Source: Aliiroseovarius sediminis
GTDB lineage: Bacteria; Pseudomonadota; Alphaproteobacteria; Rhodobacterales; Rhodobacteraceae
Length of the DNA stretch: 64,000 nucleotides
Assembly: GCF_022678485.1 (NCBI RefSeq)
Contig: NZ_JALBYP010000022.1
Location: 1-64,000, forward strand
Reading direction: 5' to 3'
Shown here one piece after another: positions 9,589-17,632 of this stretch. A program made the position numbers and the translations under genes. The notes below the pieces were generated by a model, which made no database searches, had not been told where the DNA came from, and worked only from the letters and a program-made list of their open reading frames with translations. Numbering within the stretch: the first letter of the stretch is position 1; each line of letters starts with the position of its first letter.

Positions 9589-10560
9589 ATGTTTGTATCG
9601 CGTTACTTGGGCGGGGCGGTTGCCGCCTTGGCTGGACTTGCTGTTCAGGTGCAGGCCGAAACATGGGATATGCCAACGCCATATCCCGATGCGACATTCC
9701 ATACCGTCAATATCAACGAATTCGCAAAGGACGTATCCGCCGCCACCGATGGCAATCTTGAAATCAAGGTTCATTCGGCCGGGTCGCTATTCAAACACCC
9801 CGAGATCAGCAAAGCGGTGCGCAGCGGGCAGGTTCCGATCGGCGAGTTTTTCCTGTCACTGCTAGCCAACGACAATGCCGTATTCGGGGCGGACTCTATG
9901 CCGTTTTTGGCCACCAACTATGAAGACGCCGAACGTCTTTGGGCCGCGCAAAAAGACGTAATAGACGGACTTTTGGATGAGCAGGGACTGATGGCACTTT
10001 ATGCTGTGGCGTGGCCGCCACAGGGTCTTTATACAACGAAAGAAATTGCGTCCGTTGACGATCTGGCCGGTCTCAAGTTCCGCACCTACAATGCCACGTT
10101 GGAAGAGTTTGCGAACCTGTCAGGCGCCGCCCCCACGCAGGTCGAGGTGCCGGATATTCCGCAGGCTTTCAGCACCGGCCGTGTCGAGGCGATGATCACC
10201 TCACCTTCCACAGGTGTAAACTCCAAGGCATGGGATTTCCTGTCGCACTACACCAATATTCAGGCGTGGCTTCCGAAGAACATCGTTGTGGTCAACAAGC
10301 GGTCTTTCCGCAGGCTGGACGATGCCACACAAACCGCCGTGCTTGACGCCGCCGCCGCGGCTGAGGCGCGCGGGTGGGACATGAGCCGTGCGGAAACCGA
10401 AGCACAGACTGCTGTGCTGGCCGAAAACGGGATCACCGTGGTCGAGCCGTCAGACGAACTGATGACCGGCTTGCGCGAGATCGGGGCGCAAATGCTGGAA
10501 AGCTGGAAGACTGATGCCGGCGAAACCGGCGAGGCGCTGCTGAACGCCTATCAGCAATAA
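9589..10560 (+). CDS. TRAP transporter substrate-binding protein, DctP family
   Basis: A 323-residue periplasmic binding protein. A signal peptide is visible (FVSRYLGGAVAALAGLAVQVQA, cleavage near residue 24), followed by a DctP-family fold with PDIPQAFSTGRVEAMITSP, the usual ligand-loop region. The ATG at 9589 has GGGAGG at 9576-9581; an upstream in-frame start at 9505 lies in the promoter region and lacks a signal. It heads an operon with both TRAP permeases and the 5-oxoprolinase genes, which suggests 5-oxoproline or a related lactam as ligand. Confidence 0.9.
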   Translation: MFVSRYLGGAVAALAGLAVQVQAETWDMPTPYPDATFHTVNINEFAKDVSAATDGNLEIKVHSAGSLFKHPEISKAVRSGQVPIGEFFLSLLANDNAVFGADSMPFLATNYEDAERLWAAQKDVIDGLLDEQGLMALYAVAWPPQGLYTTKEIASVDDLAGLKFRTYNATLEEFANLSGAAPTQVEVPDIPQAFSTGRVEAMITSPSTGVNSKAWDFLSHYTNIQAWLPKNIVVVNKRSFRRLDDATQTAVLDAAAAAEARGWDMSRAETEAQTAVLAENGITVVEPSDELMTGLREIGAQMLESWKTDAGETGEALLNAYQQ

Positions 10561-10572
10561 GCCCAAGCAAAC

Positions 10573-10598
10573 GGCCGGGCGCGATCCAGCGCCCGGCC
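10573..10598 (+). other. Intercistronic hairpin between dctP and dctQ
   Basis: A perfect 10-bp GC stem (GGCCGGGCGC / GCGCCCGGCC) closes a six-base loop GATCCA, 12 bases after the binding-protein stop. No T tract follows, so it is more likely an mRNA stability or partial-attenuation element than a full terminator. Such hairpins often keep binding-protein message in excess over permease message. Confidence 0.7.
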
Positions 10599-10621
10599 AC
10601 ACAGCTTTGAAAGGGACAGCC

Positions 10622-11170
10622 ATGCGGCGTGGTCTTGATTTCATCTATCGTGCGGCGGGCGGATTGGCGGCGGTTTTCATACTTGCCATCGTCGTGTTGG
10701 TTTTCACACAGGTCTGTCTGAACTTGGCCGACAAGATCGCTGCCGGTTTGTTTGACAAAAGTATCGGGCTAACGATCCCTTCCTACGCGGATTTCACGGG
10801 GTTCTTTCTTGCCGCCTCGACCTTCCTTGCGCTGGCTTACACATTGCGTGCAGGCGGGCATATTAGGGTTACATTGCTGACCAACCGCCTGCCCGCGCGT
10901 CCGCGTCGGAAGGTCGATATCTTCGTGGTCCTAATTGCCTTGGCGATGAGCGCATATGCCACCTGGTATGTGATTCTGCTGGTGGGTGAATCCATCGAAT
11001 TCGGGGATCGCAGTTCGGGCATGGTTTCAGTTCCTTTATGGTTGCCGCAGCTTCCCTTGGCTCTGGGCCTATCCATTCTTACACTTGCGCTTGCCGATGA
11101 ACTGGTCGGCCTTCTTCGCGGGCACCGCGCCACGTGGGAAGACAAGGGCGAAAACCTACTAAGCGAATAG
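10622..11170 (+). CDS. TRAP transporter small permease, DctQ family
   Basis: A 182-residue membrane protein with four predicted transmembrane segments (near residues 10-35, 50-70, 95-115 and 135-155), the normal DctQ topology. It includes the typical LAYTLRAGGHIRVTLL segment. The ATG at 10622 follows AAAGGGA; a TTG five codons upstream is less likely. It lies between the binding protein and the large permease and serves as the small membrane subunit of this secondary, ion-driven importer. Confidence 0.87.
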   Translation: MRRGLDFIYRAAGGLAAVFILAIVVLVFTQVCLNLADKIAAGLFDKSIGLTIPSYADFTGFFLAASTFLALAYTLRAGGHIRVTLLTNRLPARPRRKVDIFVVLIALAMSAYATWYVILLVGESIEFGDRSSGMVSVPLWLPQLPLALGLSILTLALADELVGLLRGHRATWEDKGENLLSE

Positions 11171-11180
11171 GATACCGCCC

Positions 11181-12476
11181 ATGTCAGTTGCCGCATTGTC
11201 CATCATACTGATGATCCTGTTGTTCGGCTTTCTTGGGGCCGGTCTGTGGGTGGCGTTTTCGCTGCTGGGCGTGGGAATTGCGGCGATGGCGCTGTTTTCC
11301 GACGCGCCCTTGGGGCTTGTCATGGCAACAACGATGTGGGGGCACAGCAATTCCTGGGCGCTGGCGGCGCTGCCCCTGTTCATCTGGATGGGCGAAATCC
11401 TGTTCCGATCACGGTTGAGCGAGGATATGTTCGCAGGTCTATCGCCATGGATGAACCGGTTGCCCGGCCAGCTTCTGCACGTCAACGTGTTTGCCTGCGG
11501 GATATTTGCGGCTGTATCGGGGTCGTCTGCGGCAACGGCGGCCACGATCGGCAAACTGTCCATCCCCGAACTGTCGCGGCGCGGCTATCCCGAACGGCTT
11601 GTCATCGGCACGCTTGCAGGATCGGCCACGCTGGGCCTTTTGATCCCGCCATCCATCATCCTGATCGTCTATGGCGTGGCGACCGAACAATCCATCGCGC
11701 GGCTGTTCATCGCGGGCATTCTGCCCGGCGTGCTTCTGGTGTCTCTGTTCGTCGGCTACGTTGTAATCTGGGCGCTGCTCAATCGTGACAGCCTGCCGAT
11801 GGAGGATATCAGCGCAACGTTTCGTGAAAAACTGCACCGATCGCGGCGGCTGTTGCCGGTGGTCTTGCTGATCGCGGGTGTCATCGGCTCGATCTATGCC
11901 GGGATCGCGTCGCCGACCGACGCTGCTGCCGTGGGTGTCGTGCTGGCGCTGGTTCTGTCGTGGAGCTCGGGCACCTTGACCCGCGAAAGCTTTATGGGCG
12001 GGCTGATGGGGGCAACGGTCACGTCCTGCATGATCGCCTTCATTCTGGCGGGCGCGTCGTTCCTGACCGTCGCGATGGGCTTCACCGGCATCCCCCGCAT
12101 TCTGGCCGAATGGATCGGATCACTGGGCCTGTCCACCTTCACGCTTCTGGCGGCGCTGACCGTGTTCTTCGTGATCATGGGCTGCTTTCTGGACGGGATC
12201 TCGGTCGTGGTGCTGACCGCCTCGGTCATCATGCCGATGGTGTTGCAGGCCGGGATCGACCCGCTCTGGTTCGGCATCTTTCTGGTGATCGTGGTCGAGA
12301 TGAGCCAGATCACCCCGCCCGTGGGGTTCAACCTGTTTGTCCTGCAATCGCTGACGGGTCGCGATATTCTGACGGTCGCCCGCGCCGCCCTGCCCTTCTT
12401 CTTCCTGATGGTCTTGGCGCTTGTGATCATCGTGGTGTTCCCCGCGATCGTCACCTTCCTGCCAGAGCAGATGTGA
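11181..12476 (+). CDS. TRAP transporter large permease, DctM family
   Basis: A 431-residue polytopic inner-membrane protein forming the transport channel of the TRAP system. Family landmarks include GSSAATAATIGKLSIPELSRRGYP, the STIGLLIPPS-like LGLLIPPSIILIVYG, GIASPTDAAAVG and ITPPVGFNLFVLQ. Twelve or so hydrophobic segments span the whole length. Its stop codon overlaps the start of pxpB, tying transport to 5-oxoprolinase synthesis. Confidence 0.92.
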   Translation: MSVAALSIILMILLFGFLGAGLWVAFSLLGVGIAAMALFSDAPLGLVMATTMWGHSNSWALAALPLFIWMGEILFRSRLSEDMFAGLSPWMNRLPGQLLHVNVFACGIFAAVSGSSAATAATIGKLSIPELSRRGYPERLVIGTLAGSATLGLLIPPSIILIVYGVATEQSIARLFIAGILPGVLLVSLFVGYVVIWALLNRDSLPMEDISATFREKLHRSRRLLPVVLLIAGVIGSIYAGIASPTDAAAVGVVLALVLSWSSGTLTRESFMGGLMGATVTSCMIAFILAGASFLTVAMGFTGIPRILAEWIGSLGLSTFTLLAALTVFFVIMGCFLDGISVVVLTASVIMPMVLQAGIDPLWFGIFLVIVVEMSQITPPVGFNLFVLQSLTGRDILTVARAALPFFFLMVLALVIIVVFPAIVTFLPEQM

Positions 12477-13222
12477 CCGTGACCCAAGGCCCCTCAGATG
12501 GTTTTCCCGTAATCCGCACCGCCGGGGTCGACGGAATGCTCGTCACCTTTGGCAACACCCTGACAGAGCCCGCCAACCGCGCGGCGCTGGCCTTTCGCGA
12601 GGCGGTTGAAGCCGCCACATGGGACGGGGTCGAGGAAACGTCCTCCTCGCTCTTGTCCACTTATCTGCGGTTTGACCCCCTGCATCTGAGCCACGACACC
12701 TTGATGGCACAATTGGAGGCGCTCGTGCAGCGTCAGGACTGGTATGCCGCCGATCTGCCCGCGGGCCGCCGCCTGTGGCGCATCCCGACCGTCTTCGGCA
12801 CGTCCTTGGCGCCCGAACTGAGGCAAGCCGCACAAGCCGCGGGGATGAGCGAAGAGGACGCGATCACATCACTGTCCGAGGCGCGCGTCAGGGTCCAAAC
12901 CATCGGTTTTGCCCCCGGCCAGCCCTATCTGGGCGAACTGCCCGAAGCGTGGGACATCCCGCGCCAAAGCCAACTGTCTGACCGCATTCCCGAAGGGGCT
13001 TTGGCGGTCGCGATCCGCCAGCTTGTGCTGTTTTCCGTGTCCACGCCGACCGGATGGCAGCATGTGGGGCAGACGGCGATCCGGCTGTTTCAACCAGAGA
13101 CCGACGAGCCGTTTCTGCTGCGTCCGGGCGACGAGGTGCAGTTCGTGCCCACCGACCCCGAAACGCTCGACACCATGCGCCGCGATCCCCACGGCGGTGC
13201 CACGAACGAGCGGCTGCCATGA
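12473..13222 (+). CDS. pxpB: 5-oxoprolinase subunit PxpB (KipI-like)
   Basis: A 249-residue KipI/PxpB-family protein, one of three subunits of the ATP-dependent bacterial 5-oxoprolinase that opens pyroglutamate to glutamate. Recognisable are TIGFAPGQPYLGELPE and a C-terminal cyclophilin-like part (STPTGWQHVGQTAIRLF, FLLRPGDEVQFVP). The GTG at 12473 is chosen because it overlaps the DctM stop (GTGA); GTG 12479 is an alternative. It overlaps pxpC by ATGA. Confidence 0.88.
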   Translation: MTVTQGPSDGFPVIRTAGVDGMLVTFGNTLTEPANRAALAFREAVEAATWDGVEETSSSLLSTYLRFDPLHLSHDTLMAQLEALVQRQDWYAADLPAGRRLWRIPTVFGTSLAPELRQAAQAAGMSEEDAITSLSEARVRVQTIGFAPGQPYLGELPEAWDIPRQSQLSDRIPEGALAVAIRQLVLFSVSTPTGWQHVGQTAIRLFQPETDEPFLLRPGDEVQFVPTDPETLDTMRRDPHGGATNERLP

Positions 13223-14235
13223 CCGCGCATCTGAAGATCCTCCGCGCGGGGCCGGGCATGACGGTGCAGGATCTGGGGCGCCCCGGTTATCTGGATGTCG
13301 GCCTGTCACGCGGCGGGGCCGCCGACCGCCTGGCCTTGCATGAAGGCGCCGCGCTTCTGGGCCAGCCCGCCAACCTTGCCGCCATCGAGATGGCCGGCGC
13401 TGGCGGCGAGCTCAAAGCGACCCAAGATACCCGCATCGCCCTGACCGGCGCCCCGATGCGGGTGACGCTGGATGGGGCCAAACTGGCGTGGAATGCCTCG
13501 CACCTTCTGCCTGCCGGTGCGCGGCTGTCCATCGGGTCAATGCTTGGCGGCAGTTACGGCTATCTGCATATCGGTGGCGGTGTCACGGGAAGCCATTGCC
13601 TTGGTGCGGAATCGGCTCATCTTTCGGCAGGGATCGGCGCGCGCTTGTCCGATGGCGACACGCTAACGATCGGTCCCGATGACGGGACGCAGGTCGGTAT
13701 GACCCTGCCGCCCGACGACCGGTTTGGCGGCGGCACGGTCCGCATCGTCGCCAGCTTCCAGAGCCACCTGTTCGCCGATGGGGAACTGGCGCGGCTGCAA
13801 GCCACTGCCCTGCGCCGCGATGCCCGCGCCAACCGCATGGGCGTACGGCTGGAACCCGACGGCGACGGGTTTCACGTGGAAGGCGGGCGCAACGTGATTT
13901 CCGAGGTCATCGTGCCCGGCGACATTCAGATCACTGGCGACGGCACCCCTTTTGTTCTGATATCGGAATGTCAGACCACGGGCGGCTATCCGCGGATCGG
14001 AACCGTTCTGCCCTGCGATCTGCCGCGTGTGGCGCAGACACCGGCAGGTGCGACGCTTCAATTTCGCTGGGTCGGGATCAAGGATGCTGTTGAAATGGAG
14101 CGCGCGGACGCCAAGATGCGCGCCGCTCTGCGCGGGCGCCGCCACCCACTTATCCGCGACCCGCACAAGATGCCCGACCTGCTGAGCTATCAACTGATCA
14201 GCGGCGTCGTCGCGGGCGACGAGGACGAGATGTAA
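13219..14235 (+). CDS. pxpC: 5-oxoprolinase subunit PxpC (KipA-like biotin-dependent carboxyltransferase fold)
   Basis: A 338-residue PxpC/KipA-family subunit. It begins with the family start region LRAGPGMTVQDLGRPGYLDVGLSRGGAAD and contains SECQTTGGYPRIGTVLPCDLP near the C-terminus. It partners PxpB and PxpA in 5-oxoproline hydrolysis. The ATG at 13219 overlaps the pxpB stop; the frame is open upstream but that part is the shadow of pxpB. Confidence 0.88.
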   Translation: MTAHLKILRAGPGMTVQDLGRPGYLDVGLSRGGAADRLALHEGAALLGQPANLAAIEMAGAGGELKATQDTRIALTGAPMRVTLDGAKLAWNASHLLPAGARLSIGSMLGGSYGYLHIGGGVTGSHCLGAESAHLSAGIGARLSDGDTLTIGPDDGTQVGMTLPPDDRFGGGTVRIVASFQSHLFADGELARLQATALRRDARANRMGVRLEPDGDGFHVEGGRNVISEVIVPGDIQITGDGTPFVLISECQTTGGYPRIGTVLPCDLPRVAQTPAGATLQFRWVGIKDAVEMERADAKMRAALRGRRHPLIRDPHKMPDLLSYQLISGVVAGDEDEM

Positions 14236-14245
14236 GGAGAAGACA

Positions 14246-15019
14246 ATGGCACAATCTGTGGACCTGAACGCCGATATGGGCGAAAGCTTCGGCGCGTGGA
14301 AGATGGGCGATGACGCGGCCCTTCTGGACATCGTGACATCGGCCAACATCGCCTGCGGATTTCACGCGGGCGACTGGGACGTGATGGCCCAGACGATGAA
14401 GAACGCGGTTGCAAAAGGTGTCGGCATCGGCGCACATCCAGGCTTCCCCGATCTGCACGGTTTCGGTCGCCAGCGCATGACTATCGCGCGCAGCTCGTTG
14501 CAGAATATCGTGCGGTATCAGTTGGGTGCGGCACAGGCGATGGCGCGCGCCACCGGGGGCGAGGTGCGTCACCTGAAATTGCATGGTGCGCTCTCGAACA
14601 TGGCGTCCGAGGATGAGGACATGGCAAAAGCCTGTTACGACGCCGCGTTGTCCGTGGCGCCGGACATCATCATCATGGTGCTGGCAGGCACCGCCCAGCA
14701 TCGGGCCGTGAAGGCCCTGGGCTGCCGTGCCGCGTGCGAGGTGTTCGCCGACCGCGCCTATAATGACGACGCGACGTTGGTTGACCGAAGCCAGCCCGGC
14801 GCCGTCATCCACGACCCGGAACGCGCGGGCAAACGCATGGCCCAGATGGTGCGCGAAGGGGCGATCATCACCGAAAGCGGCACAAGGATTTCCACACGCA
14901 TCGACACGATCTGCCTGCACGGCGACACGCCGACTGCCGTCAGCATCGCCGCCGAAGTGCGGCGCGCCTTGCAGGATGGCGGTGTCACTCTGGCCCAGTT
15001 CAAAGGGGCATCTGTTTGA
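14246..15019 (+). CDS. pxpA: 5-oxoprolinase subunit PxpA (LamB/YcsF family)
   Basis: A 257-residue LamB/YcsF-family protein, the third 5-oxoprolinase subunit. The N-terminus VDLNADMGESFGAWKMGDD and the SANIACGFHAGD motif are diagnostic, as is EVFADRAYNDDATLVDRSQPGA later on. AAGGAGAAG precedes the ATG. With the TRAP genes and pxpBC it makes a six-gene operon. No kipR-like regulator is present; the winged-helix gene upstream is the candidate. Confidence 0.92.
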   Translation: MAQSVDLNADMGESFGAWKMGDDAALLDIVTSANIACGFHAGDWDVMAQTMKNAVAKGVGIGAHPGFPDLHGFGRQRMTIARSSLQNIVRYQLGAAQAMARATGGEVRHLKLHGALSNMASEDEDMAKACYDAALSVAPDIIIMVLAGTAQHRAVKALGCRAACEVFADRAYNDDATLVDRSQPGAVIHDPERAGKRMAQMVREGAIITESGTRISTRIDTICLHGDTPTAVSIAAEVRRALQDGGVTLAQFKGASV

Positions 15020-15049
15020 TGAACAAATATCGCCCGTCGCCGCGTCGCC

Positions 15050-15814
15050 CTAACGGTCCCAGATCATGCCGCCCAAACGGGGGTCGTCCGCGAACGCGTC
15101 ACGCCCAAATTCCAGCCCCAACCGGGGGTGGTCCCTGACCGCCTGCGCGCCGTTTGCACTGATGCGGATATGCCAGCTTTGGCGTTGTTGAGGCGCGCGA
15201 TCCTTGAATGCCGAACAGGTCAGAACGGCCAGGTTCGCACGGGCATCAGAGTCGCGAACTGATGTGAAGCGGATCAATTCCACCCCTGTTTCGCGGGCGG
15301 TGTCGGCAAGGGTCTGACAGGCCGCATAGTCTATCAACTGCATCCAATCCGCGCTGGACCCGGCCAATCGCCCCGTTGTCAGGTCCAACCCCCGCTCGGT
15401 TTCGACATCGACCGAAAACGCGGTGTAGTCCGCTGGCGCATCCGGGAACACGGTCGCCGGGCTTTCGGCGTAGAACAAGAAGCGATAAAACACCATTTCC
15501 GCAACCGCCGTCTCCGGGTGCTCGGCCCCATACCAGACGCCGGGCGTCCACCCTGCCCTGCGAAACCGCGAGCCATGCGGGTATGGCCGATATCGGAACG
15601 GGGTATAGAGCAAGTAATCCAGCCCACGGCAGTCGTCGGGCATCGGGGGTTTTGTGTCCTCAAGGATATCTTCCAGCAGGGCTTGTTCGTCCAGCGTATC
15701 GACCAGCCCAAGGGTGGCGACGACGTGCTGAGCCTCGACCAGTCGCCAAGCGGCGCAGTCGATGGCCCGATGTTCAGATCGGAGCGCGTCTGGCGTCCAG
15801 ATATGCGGCAACAT
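15050..15814 (-). CDS. RES-domain toxin
   Basis: A 254-residue RES-family protein. The conserved Arg (RYRPYPHGSRF), Glu (GAEHPETAVAEMVFYR) and Ser (RFTSVRD) that name the family are all visible in the expected order. Characterised RES toxins degrade NAD+ and are neutralised by an Xre/DUF2384 antitoxin. Here the toxin start lies 41 bases inside the 3' end of the Xre gene, as in other coupled pairs. The N-terminal 60 residues are longer than in minimal RES toxins. Confidence 0.85.
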   Translation of the reverse strand: MLPHIWTPDALRSEHRAIDCAAWRLVEAQHVVATLGLVDTLDEQALLEDILEDTKPPMPDDCRGLDYLLYTPFRYRPYPHGSRFRRAGWTPGVWYGAEHPETAVAEMVFYRFLFYAESPATVFPDAPADYTAFSVDVETERGLDLTTGRLAGSSADWMQLIDYAACQTLADTARETGVELIRFTSVRDSDARANLAVLTCSAFKDRAPQQRQSWHIRISANGAQAVRDHPRLGLEFGRDAFADDPRLGGMIWDR

Positions 15815-16154
15815 CTGTCAATCCTTGCACAGAAATCATGCGGTCGATGGGGCGAGCGTGCAGGGCGGTGTTTTCTGCAACGATCCAACTGCGCGCGGCG
15901 GCGTCATCCCCGCCGACGATCGCATCAAGCGACCGGAACACGCGCACCAGCAAAGCCGCCAGTTCGAAAGCCTTGGTGTGTTCCGTCAGCGTGATCTCGC
16001 CCCGTTTCATGCGCGACACTTGCGCCTCGGACACGCCGATCACGTCGGACAGATATTTACCCGACAGTCCAAGACGCGCGGCGGCCCGCGTCACCGCCTT
16101 GGTCAACACCACACCCCGGTCAGGCGCTGTTGCTTCCAGTTGAGCATTTCCCAT
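15774..16154 (-). CDS. Xre-type antitoxin with DUF2384-like C-terminus
   Basis: A 126-residue antitoxin. A helix-turn-helix region (LGLSGKYLSDVIGVSEAQVSRMKRGE, about residues 30-56) is followed by a C-terminal domain ending in TDVAAYLDARRAPI, as in Xre/MbcA/ParS antitoxins. It should sequester the RES toxin and repress the operon. AAAGGGTGA stands five bases before the ATG. A 12-bp perfect palindrome lies just upstream of that site. Confidence 0.85.
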   Translation of the reverse strand: MGNAQLEATAPDRGVVLTKAVTRAAARLGLSGKYLSDVIGVSEAQVSRMKRGEITLTEHTKAFELAALLVRVFRSLDAIVGGDDAAARSWIVAENTALHARPIDRMISVQGLTDVAAYLDARRAPI

Positions 16155-16164
16155 GAAATCACCC

Positions 16165-16194
16165 TTTCTGCAGAAATATTAACACTATAATATT
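16165..16194 (-). promoter_or_regulatory. Operator/promoter of the RES-Xre module
   Basis: TTTCTGCAGAAA at 16165-16176 is a perfect 12-bp palindrome placed between the ribosome site and a -10-like TATAGT on the minus strand. Next to it AATATT occurs at 16175-16180 and again at 16189-16194. The position fits autorepression by the Xre protein. Confidence 0.55.
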
Positions 16195-16232
16195 CCACAT
16201 GAAAGAAAATAAACCCTGAATGTGCCGCCCAG

Positions 16233-16364
16233 TCAGTCGTGAAGCCGCACGTTGCCTGACGAAGCCGACACCGCCGAGGCCGAGAAATCGCTGTGCACAA
16301 GGATCTGGTTCGCGCCGATCATGATAACGACCAATGCGGCCATTGCTGCCAGGAACGCTTTCAT
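16233..16364 (-). CDS. 43-residue membrane peptide at the end of the formate dehydrogenase operon
   Basis: A short gene starting one base after the cytochrome b stop codon, preceded by GGAAGG. The product has one hydrophobic N-terminal segment (FLAAMAALVVIMIGANQILV) and a short polar, Ser-rich tail (SASAVSASSGNVRLHD). It could be a signal-anchored accessory peptide of the formate dehydrogenase complex or a small secreted protein. I do not recognise a named family. Spacing and ribosome site argue that it is real. Confidence 0.6.
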   Translation of the reverse strand: MKAFLAAMAALVVIMIGANQILVHSDFSASAVSASSGNVRLHD

Positions 16365-16365
16365 C

Positions 16366-17550
16366 CTACGCTTCCTTCCCTTGCTGCATTTCGGCATTGC
16401 GCACATCGTCCACCCACAGGCTGTGGTGTTCGCGGGCCCATTGCTCCTCGACTTCGCCACTGCCCATGGCGTCAAACGCGCCTTCCATTCCGACCGAACC
16501 GATATAGATATGCGCAAGGATGATCGCCAGCAACACGAAGCTGACAACCGCATGCCACAACTGGGCATATTGCATTTCTTCCTGCGGGGTCAGCGGATAG
16601 GGCAAGGCATCCTGCCCGAACCACCCCGGCACGCCCCAATCGTTTAGCACCGCGAAGGTCGCGCCGAAGATATTGAATTCAAAAGGAAACAGCAGCGACA
16701 AACCCGATACCGAAATCGACGCGCCCAGAACGATCGTGGACCAGAAGATCAGCTTTTGCCCGGCGTTGAATTTCTTGGCCGGTGGATGCCCACCGCCAAA
16801 AAGCCCACCACCTTGCGCCAGCCATTTGAAATCGGTGCGGTCGGGCAGGTTATGGGCGACCCACGACACAAAGATGATCACCAGCGCGATGATGAACGCC
16901 CAAGAGATATTGTTGTGCACCCACTTCGTGCCGATCGCGAGGGTCGAGAATGCCTCGTGCCCGAAGGTCGGGATCAGCACCTTGCGTCCGAACAGGGAAA
17001 TCAGGCCGGTCACGCCAAGGATCAGAAATGATCCCGCCAAGAGCCAATGGCCGAAGCGTTCGACCCCTGTGAAACGCGTAATCGTGCGGCCCGTTTTTTT
17101 GCCATCAATGCGGACACGGCCACGGATCAGGTAAAACAGCGCCAACAGAACCAGCGTGACCCCCAAAAGGCCCGCGCCATAGGTCAACAGCGGCCCTTCA
17201 CGAAACTTCAGCCACCACATGCCGCCATCCTGGATCAGCGTCTTGGCGGCAGGTCCGCGTGTCTGGGTCGTGACATCCGCCGTGTCATACCGCAACGCGC
17301 GCCAAAGCTCGGGGTCGGATTGTCCCCCGCGCGTACCAAGGGGCGCAGTAATGGGCGCGGCAGCTTCGGGATCGCCAGTGGCCGAGCGGCGGAATTCGTC
17401 GTCCACCTTTTGCTGAGCCTGACGGCGCAGGATATCGTCCAGCGTTTGCGCCCCGCCTGTTTCGGCGCGCGGCGTGTCCACGGATTGTTGGGCCACGGCG
17501 GGCGCCAGCAAGCCAAAGATCAGGGCAAAAACTGCAAATAGACGAAACAT
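16366..17550 (-). CDS. Formate dehydrogenase gamma subunit, membrane cytochrome b
   Basis: A 394-residue membrane subunit that passes electrons from formate to the quinone pool. A signal peptide (RLFAVFALIFGLLAPAVA) and a periplasmic stretch of about 100 residues precede an extra membrane helix (near 120-140), then the four-helix cytochrome b556 core. Candidate haem histidines sit in ERFGHWLL, WVHNNISW, LWHAVVSF and ILAHIYIG. It is about twice the length of E. coli FdnI/FdoI because of the N-terminal extension, a form usual in alphaproteobacteria. It follows the FeS subunit across an 82-bp spacer holding a hairpin. Confidence 0.9.
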   Translation of the reverse strand: MFRLFAVFALIFGLLAPAVAQQSVDTPRAETGGAQTLDDILRRQAQQKVDDEFRRSATGDPEAAAPITAPLGTRGGQSDPELWRALRYDTADVTTQTRGPAAKTLIQDGGMWWLKFREGPLLTYGAGLLGVTLVLLALFYLIRGRVRIDGKKTGRTITRFTGVERFGHWLLAGSFLILGVTGLISLFGRKVLIPTFGHEAFSTLAIGTKWVHNNISWAFIIALVIIFVSWVAHNLPDRTDFKWLAQGGGLFGGGHPPAKKFNAGQKLIFWSTIVLGASISVSGLSLLFPFEFNIFGATFAVLNDWGVPGWFGQDALPYPLTPQEEMQYAQLWHAVVSFVLLAIILAHIYIGSVGMEGAFDAMGSGEVEEQWAREHHSLWVDDVRNAEMQQGKEA

Positions 17551-17582
17551 CCGCGTGTTCCTTACGTCGGGTCACAAAAGAT

Positions 17583-17606
17583 GGGCGGCCCGATCCGGGG
17601 CCGCCC
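17583..17606 (-). other. Intercistronic hairpin between formate dehydrogenase beta and gamma genes
   Basis: Perfect 9-bp arms GGGCGGCCC (17583-17591) and GGGCCGCCC (17598-17606) close a six-base loop, GATCCG on the plus strand. Read in the gene direction, a short TTTT follows three bases after the stem (ATCTTTTG). It may partially terminate transcription or protect upstream message, lowering cytochrome b relative to the catalytic subunits. Confidence 0.65.
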
Positions 17607-17632
17607 GTTTATCACAGCGGAAACGGGCGAAA

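Noticed and set aside
10573-10598. Full transcription terminator after dctP
   Set aside because: Strong stem but no T tract, and the downstream permease genes need readthrough; kept as an intercistronic hairpin.
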